From positions 26,774 to 90,773 of the forward strand of contig JAHJNL010000055.1 of assembly GCA_018820855.1 (NCBI GenBank): 64,000 nucleotides of DNA. The letters run 5' to 3'. Positions 35,793-45,517 of this stretch are shown in pieces; positions within the stretch are counted from its first letter, which is position 1; every line of letters begins with the position of its first letter. The stretch is from Pseudomonadota bacterium. Lineage in GTDB: Bacteria; Desulfobacterota; Desulfobulbia; Desulfobulbales; Desulfocapsaceae. The translations under genes were made by a program, and so were the position numbers. The notes beneath the pieces were generated by a model that had not been told where the DNA came from, did no database searches, and was given only the letters and a program-made list of their open reading frames with translations.

Positions 35793-36256
35793 GATATATA
35801 CTCCTGTGCAAATATAAAAATATTAAAACAATAAAATTATCAGTAACCATCAAAGAACACGCGGATTATACCCTCGGTGGCTATTATTGCAAGGTTTCAC
35901 TCCATGCTATTCAGTTAAAAATACGTACCATTTCAAAAACGGTTATCAAAAAGTCAGTAAAGGATTGCAAACCAAAGAATCTAAAAAAAAACACATAAAG
36001 GCTTTGGATTACCACTGCAACTCAGCCTGGACCCATTTGGGTACGCACGGCCTACCCACCGACCACGGAGTATCAAAGAGTTACGGCGCAATCGATGCTG
36101 GGTGCACTCAGCGCACCATGTTTAAGCATGGAGTGAGAGTAATCAGAGATTACTATTTGTTTTGCTGCAGCTTATAAGAAAATCAATCCGTTTCCTCTTC
36201 CTCAAAACCTATTCATCAGCCTGAATATCTGGGCATCAATCCTATGCCCGTATTCC
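35793..36256. other. Intergenic gap with several short palindromes
   Basis: No gene is supported; the plus-strand open frame 35887-36177 has no start signal. Seen are ccatg/catgg around tttaag (36117-36132), gtaatc/gattac (36139-36153), and nested cactc/gagtg arms around the first. The segment 36010-36155 is richer in GC than its flanks. It could be a remnant of a repeat element or a structured RNA; I could not assign it. Confidence 0.4.
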
Positions 36257-36742
36257 TCATACCCTTGAATAATGCCAACTCAGGGGACGTCCATTGGCAT
36301 AAGGCATATGTCCGTGGAAGGGTTTATAATTCCCGTCAAAAACAAGAGGCAGGAAATATTTATCCCCCTCCCACATCGGTAAGGTTTGCAGTTCCGTCAG
36401 TGGTTTCCAATGGAGATCACCTTCCTCGTTGGCCAACCATGGTTCGCCCTGAAAGCTATTAATCAGAAAAATAAAACCAAACCAATGCTCTCCGCCAGGA
36501 CCGAAACCAGGCCAGCTGATCGTTCCTCTCAGCTCAGCCTCTTCACAGATGATACCTGCTTCTTCTTGAATTTCGCGTTTCAAACAGGTAAAAACATCCT
36601 CCCCTACTTCCATTTTTCCGCCAAGACCATTATATTTACCCAAATGCTGATCGCTGCGCCTTTTATTTCTATGGACCAGCAAGACGCTTTCTTTATCCCT
36701 GGAAAGGACAAACCCAAGCGTTGCCAAGATAGGGCTATACAT
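36257..36742 (-). CDS. Nudix hydrolase, MutT/8-oxo-dGTP type
   Basis: This protein has 161 residues. The start at 36742 follows a strong aaggaggag site; the frame extends upstream without one. The Nudix box GKMEVGEDVFTCLKREIQEE plus AGI matches GX5EX7REUXEEXGU exactly. The preceding LLVHRNKRRSDQHLGKYNGL resembles MTH1-like 8-oxo-dGTP diphosphatases, which clear oxidised nucleotides, but Nudix substrates are hard to predict. It is cytoplasmic. It is divergent from the lytic transglycosylase. Confidence 0.92.
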   Translation of the reverse strand: MYSPILATLGFVLSRDKESVLLVHRNKRRSDQHLGKYNGLGGKMEVGEDVFTCLKREIQEEAGIICEEAELRGTISWPGFGPGGEHWFGFIFLINSFQGEPWLANEEGDLHWKPLTELQTLPMWEGDKYFLPLVFDGNYKPFHGHMPYANGRPLSWHYSRV

Positions 36743-36868
36743 CAGCTCCTCCTTATGATTAAATAGTAATAATAGTAATATAATTCTCAATCTTCATCTT
36801 CTATCCTCATGCCTCCATTGGTATCCACCCAGACCTTGACCTCTGACAAAAACAGGATCCTCCCTAGG

Positions 36869-38836
36869 ATGCGAAGCAAATACCCTATCGTTGCAGCCTC
36901 TCATTTTTTTCAGCCCTGGTGCCTGGCAACCTCGTTGTTTTTCTTTGTCCTGTATCTCTGGACTTTTCTCCCGGCAATCAGCTTCGCAGGTGAAGCGTTT
37001 CCCCGCTACCCCGTCATTGAAAATAATGTCCGCTTCTGGGAAAAAATATACCATCAGTATTCCACCAGTCAGGCCGTGGTGCATGATTCTTATGACCTCT
37101 CAAAAATATATGCAGTTCTCCCCATCATTGACCAGCGAATTCCCGGTGCTGCAAAAATCAACGCTCCAATTTTCAAGGCCGTGAAAAAGAAATATGCCAG
37201 GATCCTGGATGAACTTGCCAGGGGTGTCACACCACGCAGTGATGAAGGAAAACGTATTGCCGCAATGTTCCGTAATGACAAGCCGAAACGGTTGCAAGAG
37301 GCGGCGACCTCAATACGTATCCAGATCGGCCAGAAAGAGCGGTTTCTCGAAGGATTCATCAGATCCGGGGCTTATCTCGCAGATATTCGCAAGATCTTCC
37401 GTGACCACGGGTTACCGGAAGATCTTGCCTATCTCCCCCATGTGGAATCTTCTTTTAACCTGAAGGCCTACTCGAAATTCGGTGCATCGGGAATCTGGCA
37501 GTTCACTCGGGACACGGGAAGACAGTTCCTTACCATCAATTACGAGATAGACGAACGACAGGATCCTATCCTGGCTAGCCGGGCCGCCGCACAATTTTTG
37601 AAAAAAAACCATCAACTCCTGGGCAGCTGGCCCCTTGCCCTGACCGCTTACAACTATGGGCCCGCAGGCATGCTGCGGGCTCAAAAAGCCCACACGACCT
37701 ATGAAAAAATATTTTCCAGCTATGACCAGGGTTATTTCAAATTTGCCTCGCGCAACTTTTATTCTGAATTTCTTGCAGCCCTGAGTGTGGCCAAAAAACT
37801 CGAAAAAGACCCCTCTCTCAGCCTGCACAGACCTGCACAGGTTATGACCATAACGCTTCCCGGCTATATCGCCGTTGACGACATCTGCAACTATTTCAAT
37901 GTAACTCCAGACACCATAAAAACATTAAATCCAGCCTTGCGCAGCTCTGTACTTCTGGGGGAAAAACATGTGCCGAAAGGCTACACTCTGCGCCTGCCCC
38001 ACAGTCGGCAACAAAAAAAATTACTGGCAACACTCCCTCAGCATCTTTACCACAAAAATCAAAAGCCAACAAAATTCTATCGGGTTCGCTCTGGAGATAC
38101 GGCCGGGAAGATAGCCATTGCCCATGGCGTCAGCCTCAAGGCGCTGATGCAGGCCAACAAACTGGACGACAGGGCATCTGTCCTTGTTGGACAGAACCTA
38201 CGTATCCCTGAGCGAAACACGAAAAACAGACAAGCAGAGATACAAAACATCAGCTCCACTCAGCAGAAACGTACCGTTCCAGCCATAAACATGCCTTCCG
38301 TATCAAGCAAACAGCAAACTGTGCCACTGCTGATTAAAACCAAGAAAAAAGAAGCCACCTGGAAATCCGTCCAGAAGGCTCGGGGAGTTATCCTGGGAGA
38401 ACTCAGTGTCCGCCCCGCACTGGATAACAGCAATATGCAGGGGACCATAACGATTCTTCCGGAAGAATCAGTGGAACTTCTGGCCAACTGGCTGCAAATA
38501 TCCGACAAGAGCCTCCGCACGCTAAACAAGCTTCCTCCGGATCATCTGCTCCAGGCAGACGAAAGGATTCAAATCCCTTTAACCAATGTATCGGCCAGCG
38601 AATTTGAAGAAAAACGATTTGACTTTCACCTCGAAACTGAAGAAGATTTCTATAGTGCTTTTAAGATTGTCGGAGTGAAGGTCTATGAGGTGAGTAAGGG
38701 GGACACCATTTGGGAGATCTGCCGTAACAAGTTTGATCTGCCGTTTTGGCTTCTGAAAAAATATAATGCCAACCTTGATTTCAGTAACCTCAGGTCTTCG
38801 CAACAGTTGACAATCCCCATCGTCAAGGCTATTTGA
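36869..38836 (+). CDS. mltD: Membrane-bound lytic murein transglycosylase D with LysM domains
   Basis: This protein has 655 residues from 36869, where it begins with a clean N-terminal signal (SLFFFVLYLWTFLPAISFAG); an ATG at 36809 is possible but has no ribosome site. The SLT domain (about 180-310) has the catalytic Glu in LPHVESSFNLKAYSK, then ASGIWQFTRDTGR and PLALTAYNYGP. At least two LysM domains are clear: near 410-455 (YRVRSGDTAGKIAIAHGVSL) and at the C-terminus (YEVSKGDTIWEICRNKFDLP). Degenerate LysM-like stretches lie between. It cleaves peptidoglycan between MurNAc and GlcNAc in the periplasm. No lipobox is visible, unlike E. coli MltD. Confidence 0.93.
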   Translation: MRSKYPIVAASHFFQPWCLATSLFFFVLYLWTFLPAISFAGEAFPRYPVIENNVRFWEKIYHQYSTSQAVVHDSYDLSKIYAVLPIIDQRIPGAAKINAPIFKAVKKKYARILDELARGVTPRSDEGKRIAAMFRNDKPKRLQEAATSIRIQIGQKERFLEGFIRSGAYLADIRKIFRDHGLPEDLAYLPHVESSFNLKAYSKFGASGIWQFTRDTGRQFLTINYEIDERQDPILASRAAAQFLKKNHQLLGSWPLALTAYNYGPAGMLRAQKAHTTYEKIFSSYDQGYFKFASRNFYSEFLAALSVAKKLEKDPSLSLHRPAQVMTITLPGYIAVDDICNYFNVTPDTIKTLNPALRSSVLLGEKHVPKGYTLRLPHSRQQKKLLATLPQHLYHKNQKPTKFYRVRSGDTAGKIAIAHGVSLKALMQANKLDDRASVLVGQNLRIPERNTKNRQAEIQNISSTQQKRTVPAINMPSVSSKQQTVPLLIKTKKKEATWKSVQKARGVILGELSVRPALDNSNMQGTITILPEESVELLANWLQISDKSLRTLNKLPPDHLLQADERIQIPLTNVSASEFEEKRFDFHLETEEDFYSAFKIVGVKVYEVSKGDTIWEICRNKFDLPFWLLKKYNANLDFSNLRSSQQLTIPIVKAI

Positions 38837-38891
38837 ATGGGATCCCCTTCCCTACACCATATTTTTTTAACAGATAAAGGAGTTTATTTTC

Positions 38892-39257
38892 ATGGATATT
38901 TCAAAACGTATTGCTGAGATGAAACGTCAGCCAGGATTTCAGGACAATGTCGGGATGATCCTCATCCATAACGGTGTGGTCCGGAACTGGTCACGAAATG
39001 ACAAAAAAAAGGTGCTCGCCCTTGAAGTCACCCCTGATCTTGCCAAAATCGAGTCCATTCGCCAGGAGTTTCTTAAACGTGAAGGGATTTTTGACATTGT
39101 TGCAGAAGCCAAAACCGGCCGTTTTCAACCTGGAGATGATCTTCTGTATCTCATTGTTGCCGGCGATATTCGAGAAAACATCAAACCGGTTCTTGCCGAA
39201 CTTCTTGATCGGGTCAAATCCGAAGCAGTCCACAAAAAAGAGATTATGGCAGAGTAA
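38892..39257 (+). CDS. moaE: Molybdopterin synthase catalytic subunit MoaE
   Basis: This 121-residue protein matches the short MoaE form of deltaproteobacteria (MDISKRIAEMKRQPGFQDNV, GMILIHNGVVRNWSRND and GDDLLYLIVAGDIRENIKPV). MoaE joins with thiocarboxylated MoaD to put the dithiolene sulfurs on precursor Z. The ribosome site is aaaggag, 9 bp before the ATG. It is not clustered with the MoaD/MoeA genes of this window (46.2-48.8 kb) but serves the same cofactor. The conserved Lys in VKSEAVHKKEIMAE fits the family. A 360-bp unannotated gap follows. Confidence 0.85.
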   Translation: MDISKRIAEMKRQPGFQDNVGMILIHNGVVRNWSRNDKKKVLALEVTPDLAKIESIRQEFLKREGIFDIVAEAKTGRFQPGDDLLYLIVAGDIRENIKPVLAELLDRVKSEAVHKKEIMAE

Positions 39258-39617
39258 TCCATAAGAATGAAGTCTCCCACTTAACGCAAGGCAAATAATA
39301 AATCTGATTACTCCTCTGGAAATATGGTTCGACCCCTTTTGGTGCACGCCGTACCGCAAGAACATCTCAGACGTGGCATACACCATGGCGAGCTCAGTGC
39401 TTAAGGGGAATCAGAAATAGAAGTGTAGATAGGCTCAAGCCGTATCGCTTTACCTGTAAAACTTGTTGGATTCGCTGATGTTGTTATCCCGCCGTTGCTC
39501 AAGACTCATTGACAGAAAGTCGAAGCAAATAAATATAAAAAAACACCCTGCAACCCGAGCCACGATATATCTCCTGCCGTTAAGTGGTTAATCCTTGTCG
39601 ATCAAAAACAGGTGCTC
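39258..39617. other. Intergenic gap with an inverted-repeat segment
   Basis: No gene is supported. CTGATT (39304-39309) and AATCAG (39409-39414), each flanked by a CCC/GGG-type run, bracket a GC-richer 100-bp stretch that includes ggttcgacccc and gtgcacgccgtac. The stretch resembles a tRNA T-arm at one point but does not fold as a tRNA. The rest of the gap, to the HDOD gene, shows nothing recognisable. Confidence 0.4.
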
Positions 39618-40466
39618 ATGTCCACAGCAAAAAAGATCATCAGAAAATTCAATGATATCGAGACACTCCCTCACGTAGTTACCACCCTTTCCCATCTCAT
39701 CTCGGATGAGGATGCAACCATGAAGGACTTTGAAGACGTCATTAAAATGGATCCGATTCTGGTGGTGCGCCTGCTTCGGCTGGTCAACAGCTCTTTTTAT
39801 GGATTAACCCAGCGAATTGACTCCATCGGAAGAGCCGTGGCCTTTATTGGCATGAAAAATCTACACAATATGGCTGTTACCGATGCCTTGAAAAATATCT
39901 TCCAGGAACATGAGAAATCCCATATCTTTTCAAGAAAAAAACTGTGGCTGCACTGTGCAGCTGTGAGCATCTGCGCCAAAATGATCGCAGAAAGAATCTT
40001 CGGAACCAACGGAGATGACGCATACCTCTGTGGTATTCTCCATGATTTCGGGCTCATCGTAGAGGAACAGGTAGAAAGAAAAAAATTCCTGGCCGCCTGC
40101 GAGGCCTGTGGTACAGATAACTGCATCACAGACCTGGAACAGCAGTATCTGGGAACTGATCACTGCGAAATCGGCTATCTCATGACCCTCGACTGGAAGA
40201 TGCCGCAGAGCATCCAGAAAGCCATCCATGATCATCATCAGCAGCATGGGGATTACCCGCCGGAAAGCCTGACAGGCATTATTCAGATCGCAGAATATAT
40301 TACCGGGCAGCTGGGTTACACGGCCCTGTTGAATAACATTCCGGAACTTCCTCCACACCTCGTCCCTCATCTCCAGAAAAACATGGATGAATACAAAGTA
40401 CTCATCGAAGATCTTCCTGAAGAAATGGCCAAAGCCCAGAATATGTACGGAACCGGTGAGGCATGA
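39618..40466 (+). CDS. HDOD domain signalling protein
   Basis: This 282-residue protein is a single HDOD domain (about 10-215), a non-catalytic or unusual HD superfamily module in signalling proteins: LPHVVTTLSHLISDEDATMK, then VVRLLRLVNSSFYGLTQRID, with HD in LCGILHDFGLIVEEQ. The start is ATG 39618 behind acaggtgctc. Its stop lies 1 bp before the ATG of the hybrid kinase, so the two are translationally coupled and probably act together. The output is unknown. Confidence 0.9.
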   Translation: MSTAKKIIRKFNDIETLPHVVTTLSHLISDEDATMKDFEDVIKMDPILVVRLLRLVNSSFYGLTQRIDSIGRAVAFIGMKNLHNMAVTDALKNIFQEHEKSHIFSRKKLWLHCAAVSICAKMIAERIFGTNGDDAYLCGILHDFGLIVEEQVERKKFLAACEACGTDNCITDLEQQYLGTDHCEIGYLMTLDWKMPQSIQKAIHDHHQQHGDYPPESLTGIIQIAEYITGQLGYTALLNNIPELPPHLVPHLQKNMDEYKVLIEDLPEEMAKAQNMYGTGEA

Positions 40467-40467
40467 A

Positions 40468-42621
40468 ATGACCAGCAACTTTGCAATTTTTGATTCAGTC
40501 ACCTCTTATGATGAGGAGATCAAGGATCTTTTACAGCTCCTCCATGAAACCGTACCCGAATGTTTTTTTCTCTGCATTGATCACAAGGGTAAGCATTCCA
40601 ATATGCCGGAGGGTGAACCTCCCTCCCCTGCAATTCTGGAAGAACTCAAAACATCCCTGACCAAGACAAAAGAACCTTTCCTTGCCGTCACTGCTGAAAA
40701 AAGCGATTGGCATGCGATCTCTCTTCCCGATATCCTGGCAACTCTTTTCTTCACCTCTCTTTCGCCTGCAAAGGTTCCCTCCAGCCTTATCAGAATTATC
40801 AGCCTCAGTTGCAGGTTCTTTGCCAGCCGTCTGGATACGGCCTCAGTTGAGAAGAAACTGGCTATACAAAAAAAACAATTCGATCGTAAGTTTTCCGTCC
40901 TGGAAAAAAAATATCAGACCACCCTGGAAGATAATGAAAGGAGTTACCAGATTATCCAGGAACAGCAGGACAATTACTCCAAAACCCTGAAAACCGAAAT
41001 TGAACTTCAAACCAAGCAGTTACGTAAGTCGAAAGTTGCAGCAGAAGCTGCTTCAGTTGCCAAAAGCCAGTTTCTCGCCTCCATGAGCCATGAAATAAGG
41101 ACACCGATGAACGGTGTCATCGGTTTTACTGAAATGCTTTTGGCAAGCGAACTTGATGAGGAGCAACGTGACTGTGCCAAGACAATCAAAAGAAGCGGGG
41201 AGGCATTGCTGGGCCTGATTAATGACATCCTCGATTTCTCCAAAGTTGAAGCCGGTCAGATGAGTCTTGAATACATTGACTTTGACCCTGAGATCACAGC
41301 TCACGATGTCTGCGACATGATACGTCCCAGGGTATCCGGTAAACCCATCGAAGTCCTCTGCCGTATCGACGACAATCTCCCGGCCAATCTGAAAGGTGAT
41401 CCTGGGAGATTTCGTCAGGTGCTGATCAATCTCCTGGCCAACTCTGCCAAGTTCACTGAAAAAGGGGAACTGGAGCTGGCCATCAACGTGGAAGGGGAAG
41501 ACGATGAGACAATCACCCTGCACTGTCTGATTCGTGACACAGGAATCGGCATTGCTCCTTCCAAATTTGATTCCATCTTTGAAGCCTTTAAACAGGAAGA
41601 CGGTTCAACCACGCGCAAATACGGCGGAACAGGACTGGGACTCTCCATATGTCGTAAAATTGCGGCCCTGATGCAGGGAAAGGTCTGGGTGGAAAGTGTG
41701 AAGGGCCAAGGCACCACCTTCCATTTTACGGCAGTAATGCGCAAGTCAGCAATTTCACGAAGCAAGACTCTCAGCCAACTGGATCTGAAGGGAACCAGGA
41801 TGCTCATCGTTGATGACAACCGGGCCAATAACGATATCCTCGAACACATTCTGCAAAACGCAGAAATTCAGGTTGTTACCCTGCTTGACGAGACAAAAAC
41901 CATGGACACCCTCGCTGCTGCCGAAGAGCGGGGAGAATCCTTTGATCTCGCCATCATTGACCTGCAGATGCCCATGATTTCGGGTTTTGAGCTGGCTACG
42001 ATGATCAGAAACTCAGACCTGAAAAGTAGGAATATCCCTCTACTCGCCTACACCTCTTCAACGGAAAAAATCGCGAGCAAATGCAAAGAAGCCGGTTTTG
42101 AAGCTTTTTTGACCAAACCAGCCAGACGTTCCATTCTCCTGCGAACCCTTTCCAAAACCTTAGGCAGCGAAGACGATCAAGATGTTCCTCAGGCAGATAA
42201 AAAACTGGTAACGCAATATTCCGTACGCGAAGAAATCAAACAATCTGTCAGGATACTGCTTGTAGAGGATAATCTGGTGAACCAGAAACTCGCCAATATG
42301 ATGCTGACCAAGGCCGGCTATACCGTAGAAATCGCAGCCAACGGCAAACTGGCGGTGGAAGCTTTCACCAGTGCCCCGGACAAATTTGACACCATTCTCA
42401 TGGATGTGCAGATGCCGGAAATGGATGGATATGAGGCCACACGAAAAATACGCAGCTTAGGCTTTACAGATATTCCTATCATAGCCATGACCGCCAATGC
42501 CATGAAAGGAGATCGGGAACTCTGCCTTGAAGCCGGAATGACTGACTATATCACGAAACCAATAAAACGTGATATCGTCTTCAATATCCTGGATAAATGG
42601 CTATACTCAAAACGCTGTTAA
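40468..42621 (+). CDS. Hybrid sensor histidine kinase with two receiver domains
   Basis: This 717-residue protein starts at ATG 40468 behind ggtgagg. No membrane segment was found, so it is cytoplasmic. An N-terminal sensing region (about 1-130) precedes a coiled coil (about 130-200). The HisKA domain has phospho-accepting His208 in [12 protein letters not shown]; the HATPase domain has [23 protein letters not shown] and [14 protein letters not shown]. The first receiver has Asp498 ([11 protein letters not shown]) and the second Asp646 ([12 protein letters not shown]), each with its Lys (LTKPA, ITKPI). No DNA-binding output is present, so signalling must pass to another protein, plausibly through the HDOD partner encoded just upstream. 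Confidence 0.95.
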   Translation: MTSNFAIFDSVTSYDEEIKDLLQLLHETVPECFFLCIDHKGKHSNMPEGEPPSPAILEELKTSLTKTKEPFLAVTAEKSDWHAISLPDILATLFFTSLSPAKVPSSLIRIISLSCRFFASRLDTASVEKKLAIQKKQFDRKFSVLEKKYQTTLEDNERSYQIIQEQQDNYSKTLKTEIELQTKQLRKSKVAAEAASVAKSQFLASMSHEIRTPMNGVIGFTEMLLASELDEEQRDCAKTIKRSGEALLGLINDILDFSKVEAGQMSLEYIDFDPEITAHDVCDMIRPRVSGKPIEVLCRIDDNLPANLKGDPGRFRQVLINLLANSAKFTEKGELELAINVEGEDDETITLHCLIRDTGIGIAPSKFDSIFEAFKQEDGSTTRKYGGTGLGLSICRKIAALMQGKVWVESVKGQGTTFHFTAVMRKSAISRSKTLSQLDLKGTRMLIVDDNRANNDILEHILQNAEIQVVTLLDETKTMDTLAAAEERGESFDLAIIDLQMPMISGFELATMIRNSDLKSRNIPLLAYTSSTEKIASKCKEAGFEAFLTKPARRSILLRTLSKTLGSEDDQDVPQADKKLVTQYSVREEIKQSVRILLVEDNLVNQKLANMMLTKAGYTVEIAANGKLAVEAFTSAPDKFDTILMDVQMPEMDGYEATRKIRSLGFTDIPIIAMTANAMKGDRELCLEAGMTDYITKPIKRDIVFNILDKWLYSKRC

Positions 42622-42706
42622 CCTGATACGCCACAGGGCAGAGTGATAAAAAGAACTCAAAAAACAACGGACAATCGTTCCCATTCTTTCATAACCCCGT
42701 GTCCTT

Positions 42707-44107
42707 ATGCAAAAACAAGATCCCAGTAAAGAGACCATAGTGCAACGAACCCTTAACTGGGCAGATAGCCCCTTTTCCGGCAACTCCTTTTTGTTGGTAA
42801 AGATTCATACCCTTGTTCGCATTCTCCTCATCACTGCCAAAGAATTCAGCAAAAATGAGCTCAATATTCGGGCAAGTGCTCTGACATATACAATATTGCT
42901 ATCACTTGTCCCCATACTGGCCATGAGTACGGCAGTAGTAAAAGGACTCGGTGGCGGTGACCAGTTGCGACAGGTAGTATACAGCTACATTGACACCCTC
43001 GAAAAAACCACACCCATCGCCCATGGAGCTATCCCAACCTCTTCTGAAACCACAGCAAAACCACAAGCACATGAAGAGACGACATTGCCCCATCTGGATG
43101 CCTCTATCACAACACACCTCCGTTCAGCAACAGATCAACTCTTTGACTATGTAGATAAAACAAATTTCGCCACCCTTGGCACCTTTGGTGTTCTCGGTAT
43201 TCTGCTAAGCGCCGTTCTTGTTCTCGGCAACATTGAACTTTCCATGAATACCATCTGGCACGTTTCCTCGGGTCGGTCTATTCTGCGAAAGATTACCGAT
43301 TACCTGACGTTTCTGGTGCTCATGCCTTTATCCATTAACTTTGGTTTTGCAGCTAATACCGTTCTCAAAAACGACACTCTACTCAACAAGGTTATGGCCT
43401 ATCTCCCGGCCGTATGGGTACAGAGCGCCCTCCTCCTTCTCGTCCCTCTCTTTTTTATCACATTGACCCTGTTCTTGATTTATATCTTTTTCCCGCATAC
43501 CAAGGTCAAACCCATGCCTGCCCTTATCGGCGCCCTTTTTGCCGGTACGCTCTGGTTCATTACCCAGAATGTCTACATCGGCCTCCAGATCGGCGTCTCC
43601 AGGTACAATGCGATCTATGGTTCTTTTGCCACGTTGCCGCTCTTTCTCGTCTGGATGTTTCTCGGCTGGGTCTTTATCCTTGGTGGTGCCCAACTGGCAT
43701 TTTCCTGTCAACGACACTCCAGTTATCGGCTAACAAAAGAAGACTATTCGCCGCTGGAGCAACTCAGCGCTGCCCTTGATATCATCATGACCACCCTGGA
43801 CGCCTATGCCGGTAAAAGGAGATTGCAGCAAAAAGAGCTGTCCTTGTATTGCCCTGCCTACTCAACCAGATTGTTATACAGCACACTGGAAAAGCTCATT
43901 TCTGCGCAAATTTTGCTTACCACCAAAAAAGGCATTCTCCTTCCAAGCGCCCCTGCCGATCAGATCCGATACCAGGAAATTATCACAGCAATCCTCGGGA
44001 AAACTTTTCCACACACGAAAGGAGGCAAAGCGGCGTCAGCCCTTCTCGAACAGGCAGATTCTTTTCTCAATATGAGTTTCGCAGGAGAAAAACAGCATGA
44101 CCCCTGA
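42707..44107 (+). CDS. YihY/BrkB family inner-membrane protein
   Basis: This 466-residue protein has six or seven hydrophobic segments typical of the family: ALTYTILLSLVPILAMSTAV, GVLGILLSAVLVLGNIELSM, SALLLLVPLFFITLTLFLIY, LIGALFAGTLWFITQNVYIG and ATLPLFLVWMFLGWVFILGG. The family was once wrongly named RNase BN. Two features are less usual: a Pro/Thr-rich insert of about 40 residues in the first loop (about 100-140, HGAIPTSSETTAKPQAHEET), and a C-terminal cytoplasmic tail of about 110 residues that looks like a winged helix (LSLYCPAYSTRLLYSTLEKL). The function is unknown. No clear ribosome site was found. Confidence 0.9.
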   Translation: MQKQDPSKETIVQRTLNWADSPFSGNSFLLVKIHTLVRILLITAKEFSKNELNIRASALTYTILLSLVPILAMSTAVVKGLGGGDQLRQVVYSYIDTLEKTTPIAHGAIPTSSETTAKPQAHEETTLPHLDASITTHLRSATDQLFDYVDKTNFATLGTFGVLGILLSAVLVLGNIELSMNTIWHVSSGRSILRKITDYLTFLVLMPLSINFGFAANTVLKNDTLLNKVMAYLPAVWVQSALLLLVPLFFITLTLFLIYIFFPHTKVKPMPALIGALFAGTLWFITQNVYIGLQIGVSRYNAIYGSFATLPLFLVWMFLGWVFILGGAQLAFSCQRHSSYRLTKEDYSPLEQLSAALDIIMTTLDAYAGKRRLQQKELSLYCPAYSTRLLYSTLEKLISAQILLTTKKGILLPSAPADQIRYQEIITAILGKTFPHTKGGKAASALLEQADSFLNMSFAGEKQHDP

Positions 44108-44248
44108 CACCAGGGCTATACAGGAAGAATTGTGACAATCTTCAACAGCTGTAACTTGTATGATTGCCGTTGCGGATGGATCTCCCTATGATGTTGGGAG
44201 ACATCGCTGGGGAAAGAAGAAGACTATAATTCAATATGAATGAGGTTC

Positions 44249-45172
44249 TTAATCCCTTTCAATTATGTCAGGCTGGTTTGAGTAGTGCTGAAATAGCTCT
44301 ATTATCTTTTCGACCTTATCCGCAATATTCATCAATGCCACCGCAGAAGGGGCATCGGGCAAAAGTTCACAGACCGGCATATATGCCCTGAGAGCCTCGT
44401 TAATCGCCAGGTCTTCAGGGATTTCTCCCAGCGACGGTATATCAATCCCGAGATATTTTGCCACAAGCTTTTTAAGCTTGGCTTTGTTGACCTTACCGTT
44501 TTCAGTATTCCTGTTAATGATCAGCAACGGATTAAAACCATGCAGGGCCTGTTGAGCCTTTTCTCTTGCACCTTCCTCTGTATTTTCAGCCAGTGCAAAC
44601 ACATCGGACAGAGAAGAAAAATTCTGTTTTTTGAGGAGTAAACTCACTTGACTGTTTGAGAGAAAACTGCCCAGCACTTTTCGTATGGTTGCCAATTGCA
44701 GAAAGTTATAAAAATCCATTATTGATGTGGGCTCGGGCATGGTTACACAGATCTGCACATCGGCATACATGAAAAAATCAAGGGAGTGATAACTTGTTCC
44801 TGCGCCGACATCAATAAGAACAACATCAGCATCAAGGGAGGAAAGACCTTTCAACAGGCGTTGCTTTTCCTGGTAGGTCATATTGGCAGTCTGCAGGGTA
44901 CTGCCTGTTCCCGGAAGCAGCTGCAATCCGTTGAATGAGTAAAAGGTGTGCAAGGCATCATCCATGGATTCAACTCTTCGGGTGAGAAAATCAGTAAGAG
45001 AGAATTTGGGCTCAAAAAGACCGAAGAGAAGATGGGCATCAGCACCTCCGATATCAAGATCAACAAGGCATACTTTCAACCCTTTCTTTGCGAGAAGGAG
45101 GGCAAGGTTGCAGAGGATCATAGTCTTCCCCGTTCCTCCCTTACCAGAGCCTATTGATATCGTTACTGCCAT
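44249..45172 (-). CDS. MinD/FlhG-like P-loop ATPase
   Basis: This 307-residue protein has the deviant Walker A GSGKGGTGKTMILCNLA, switch motif LVDLDIGGADAHLLFG and Walker B region VLIDVGAGTSYHSLDFFMYA. It resembles the MinD/FlhG (YlxH) type that positions flagella or division machinery, but there are no flagellar or minCE genes here. Similar stand-alone ATPases occur in many deltaproteobacteria. The C-terminal helix lacks an obvious amphipathic membrane-targeting sequence. A small zinc-ribbon gene lies 39 bp upstream and is probably co-transcribed. Confidence 0.9.
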   Translation of the reverse strand: MAVTISIGSGKGGTGKTMILCNLALLLAKKGLKVCLVDLDIGGADAHLLFGLFEPKFSLTDFLTRRVESMDDALHTFYSFNGLQLLPGTGSTLQTANMTYQEKQRLLKGLSSLDADVVLIDVGAGTSYHSLDFFMYADVQICVTMPEPTSIMDFYNFLQLATIRKVLGSFLSNSQVSLLLKKQNFSSLSDVFALAENTEEGAREKAQQALHGFNPLLIINRNTENGKVNKAKLKKLVAKYLGIDIPSLGEIPEDLAINEALRAYMPVCELLPDAPSAVALMNIADKVEKIIELFQHYSNQPDIIERD

Positions 45173-45211
45173 ATTGAAGGTTTTTGGTTGTTGTTATCAA
45201 TTGCTGAGCAA

Positions 45212-45517
45212 TCAACTCTTTTTCTTACGTTTATTGCGGATTTCATAGATAAGTTTTGCTGTTTTCAGTACAGCTGTCAACTCAGTCTGTGTTTCACCGG
45301 AAGCACTCCACAGCAGCCATCCCTCTTTTGAACGTAAGACAATCTTGCCGTTTTCGTATGTGAGTACGGCGTCGCCAATGAGATCAATATTATCTGTTGC
45401 CGTTTCAGGGACTGTTGGCAAACATTTTTTGGTATGCTGGATGCAGGAAGAGCACAGCTCTGCGCTATTGTTTCCGAAAAGATTAAGAACTCCTCCGCAG
45501 TCTTTACAAAATTTCAT
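45212..45517 (-). CDS. Small zinc-ribbon protein, unknown function
   Basis: This protein has 101 residues. The N-terminus carries a zinc-ribbon-like set CKDCG (4-8) and CSSC (22-25). The rest is a compact mixed domain (AVLTYENGKIVLRSKEGWLL) with a basic C-terminal helix ending in RNKRKKKS. It lies directly upstream of the MinD-like ATPase gene in the same direction, which suggests a common role. No family name is recognised. Confidence 0.7.
   Translation of the reverse strand: MKFCKDCGGVLNLFGNNSAELCSSCIQHTKKCLPTVPETATDNIDLIGDAVLTYENGKIVLRSKEGWLLWSASGETQTELTAVLKTAKLIYEIRNKRKKKS

Noticed and set aside
39333..39345. ggttcgacccc, resembling a tRNA T-arm
   Set aside because: No acceptor, D or anticodon stems can be drawn around it on either strand.
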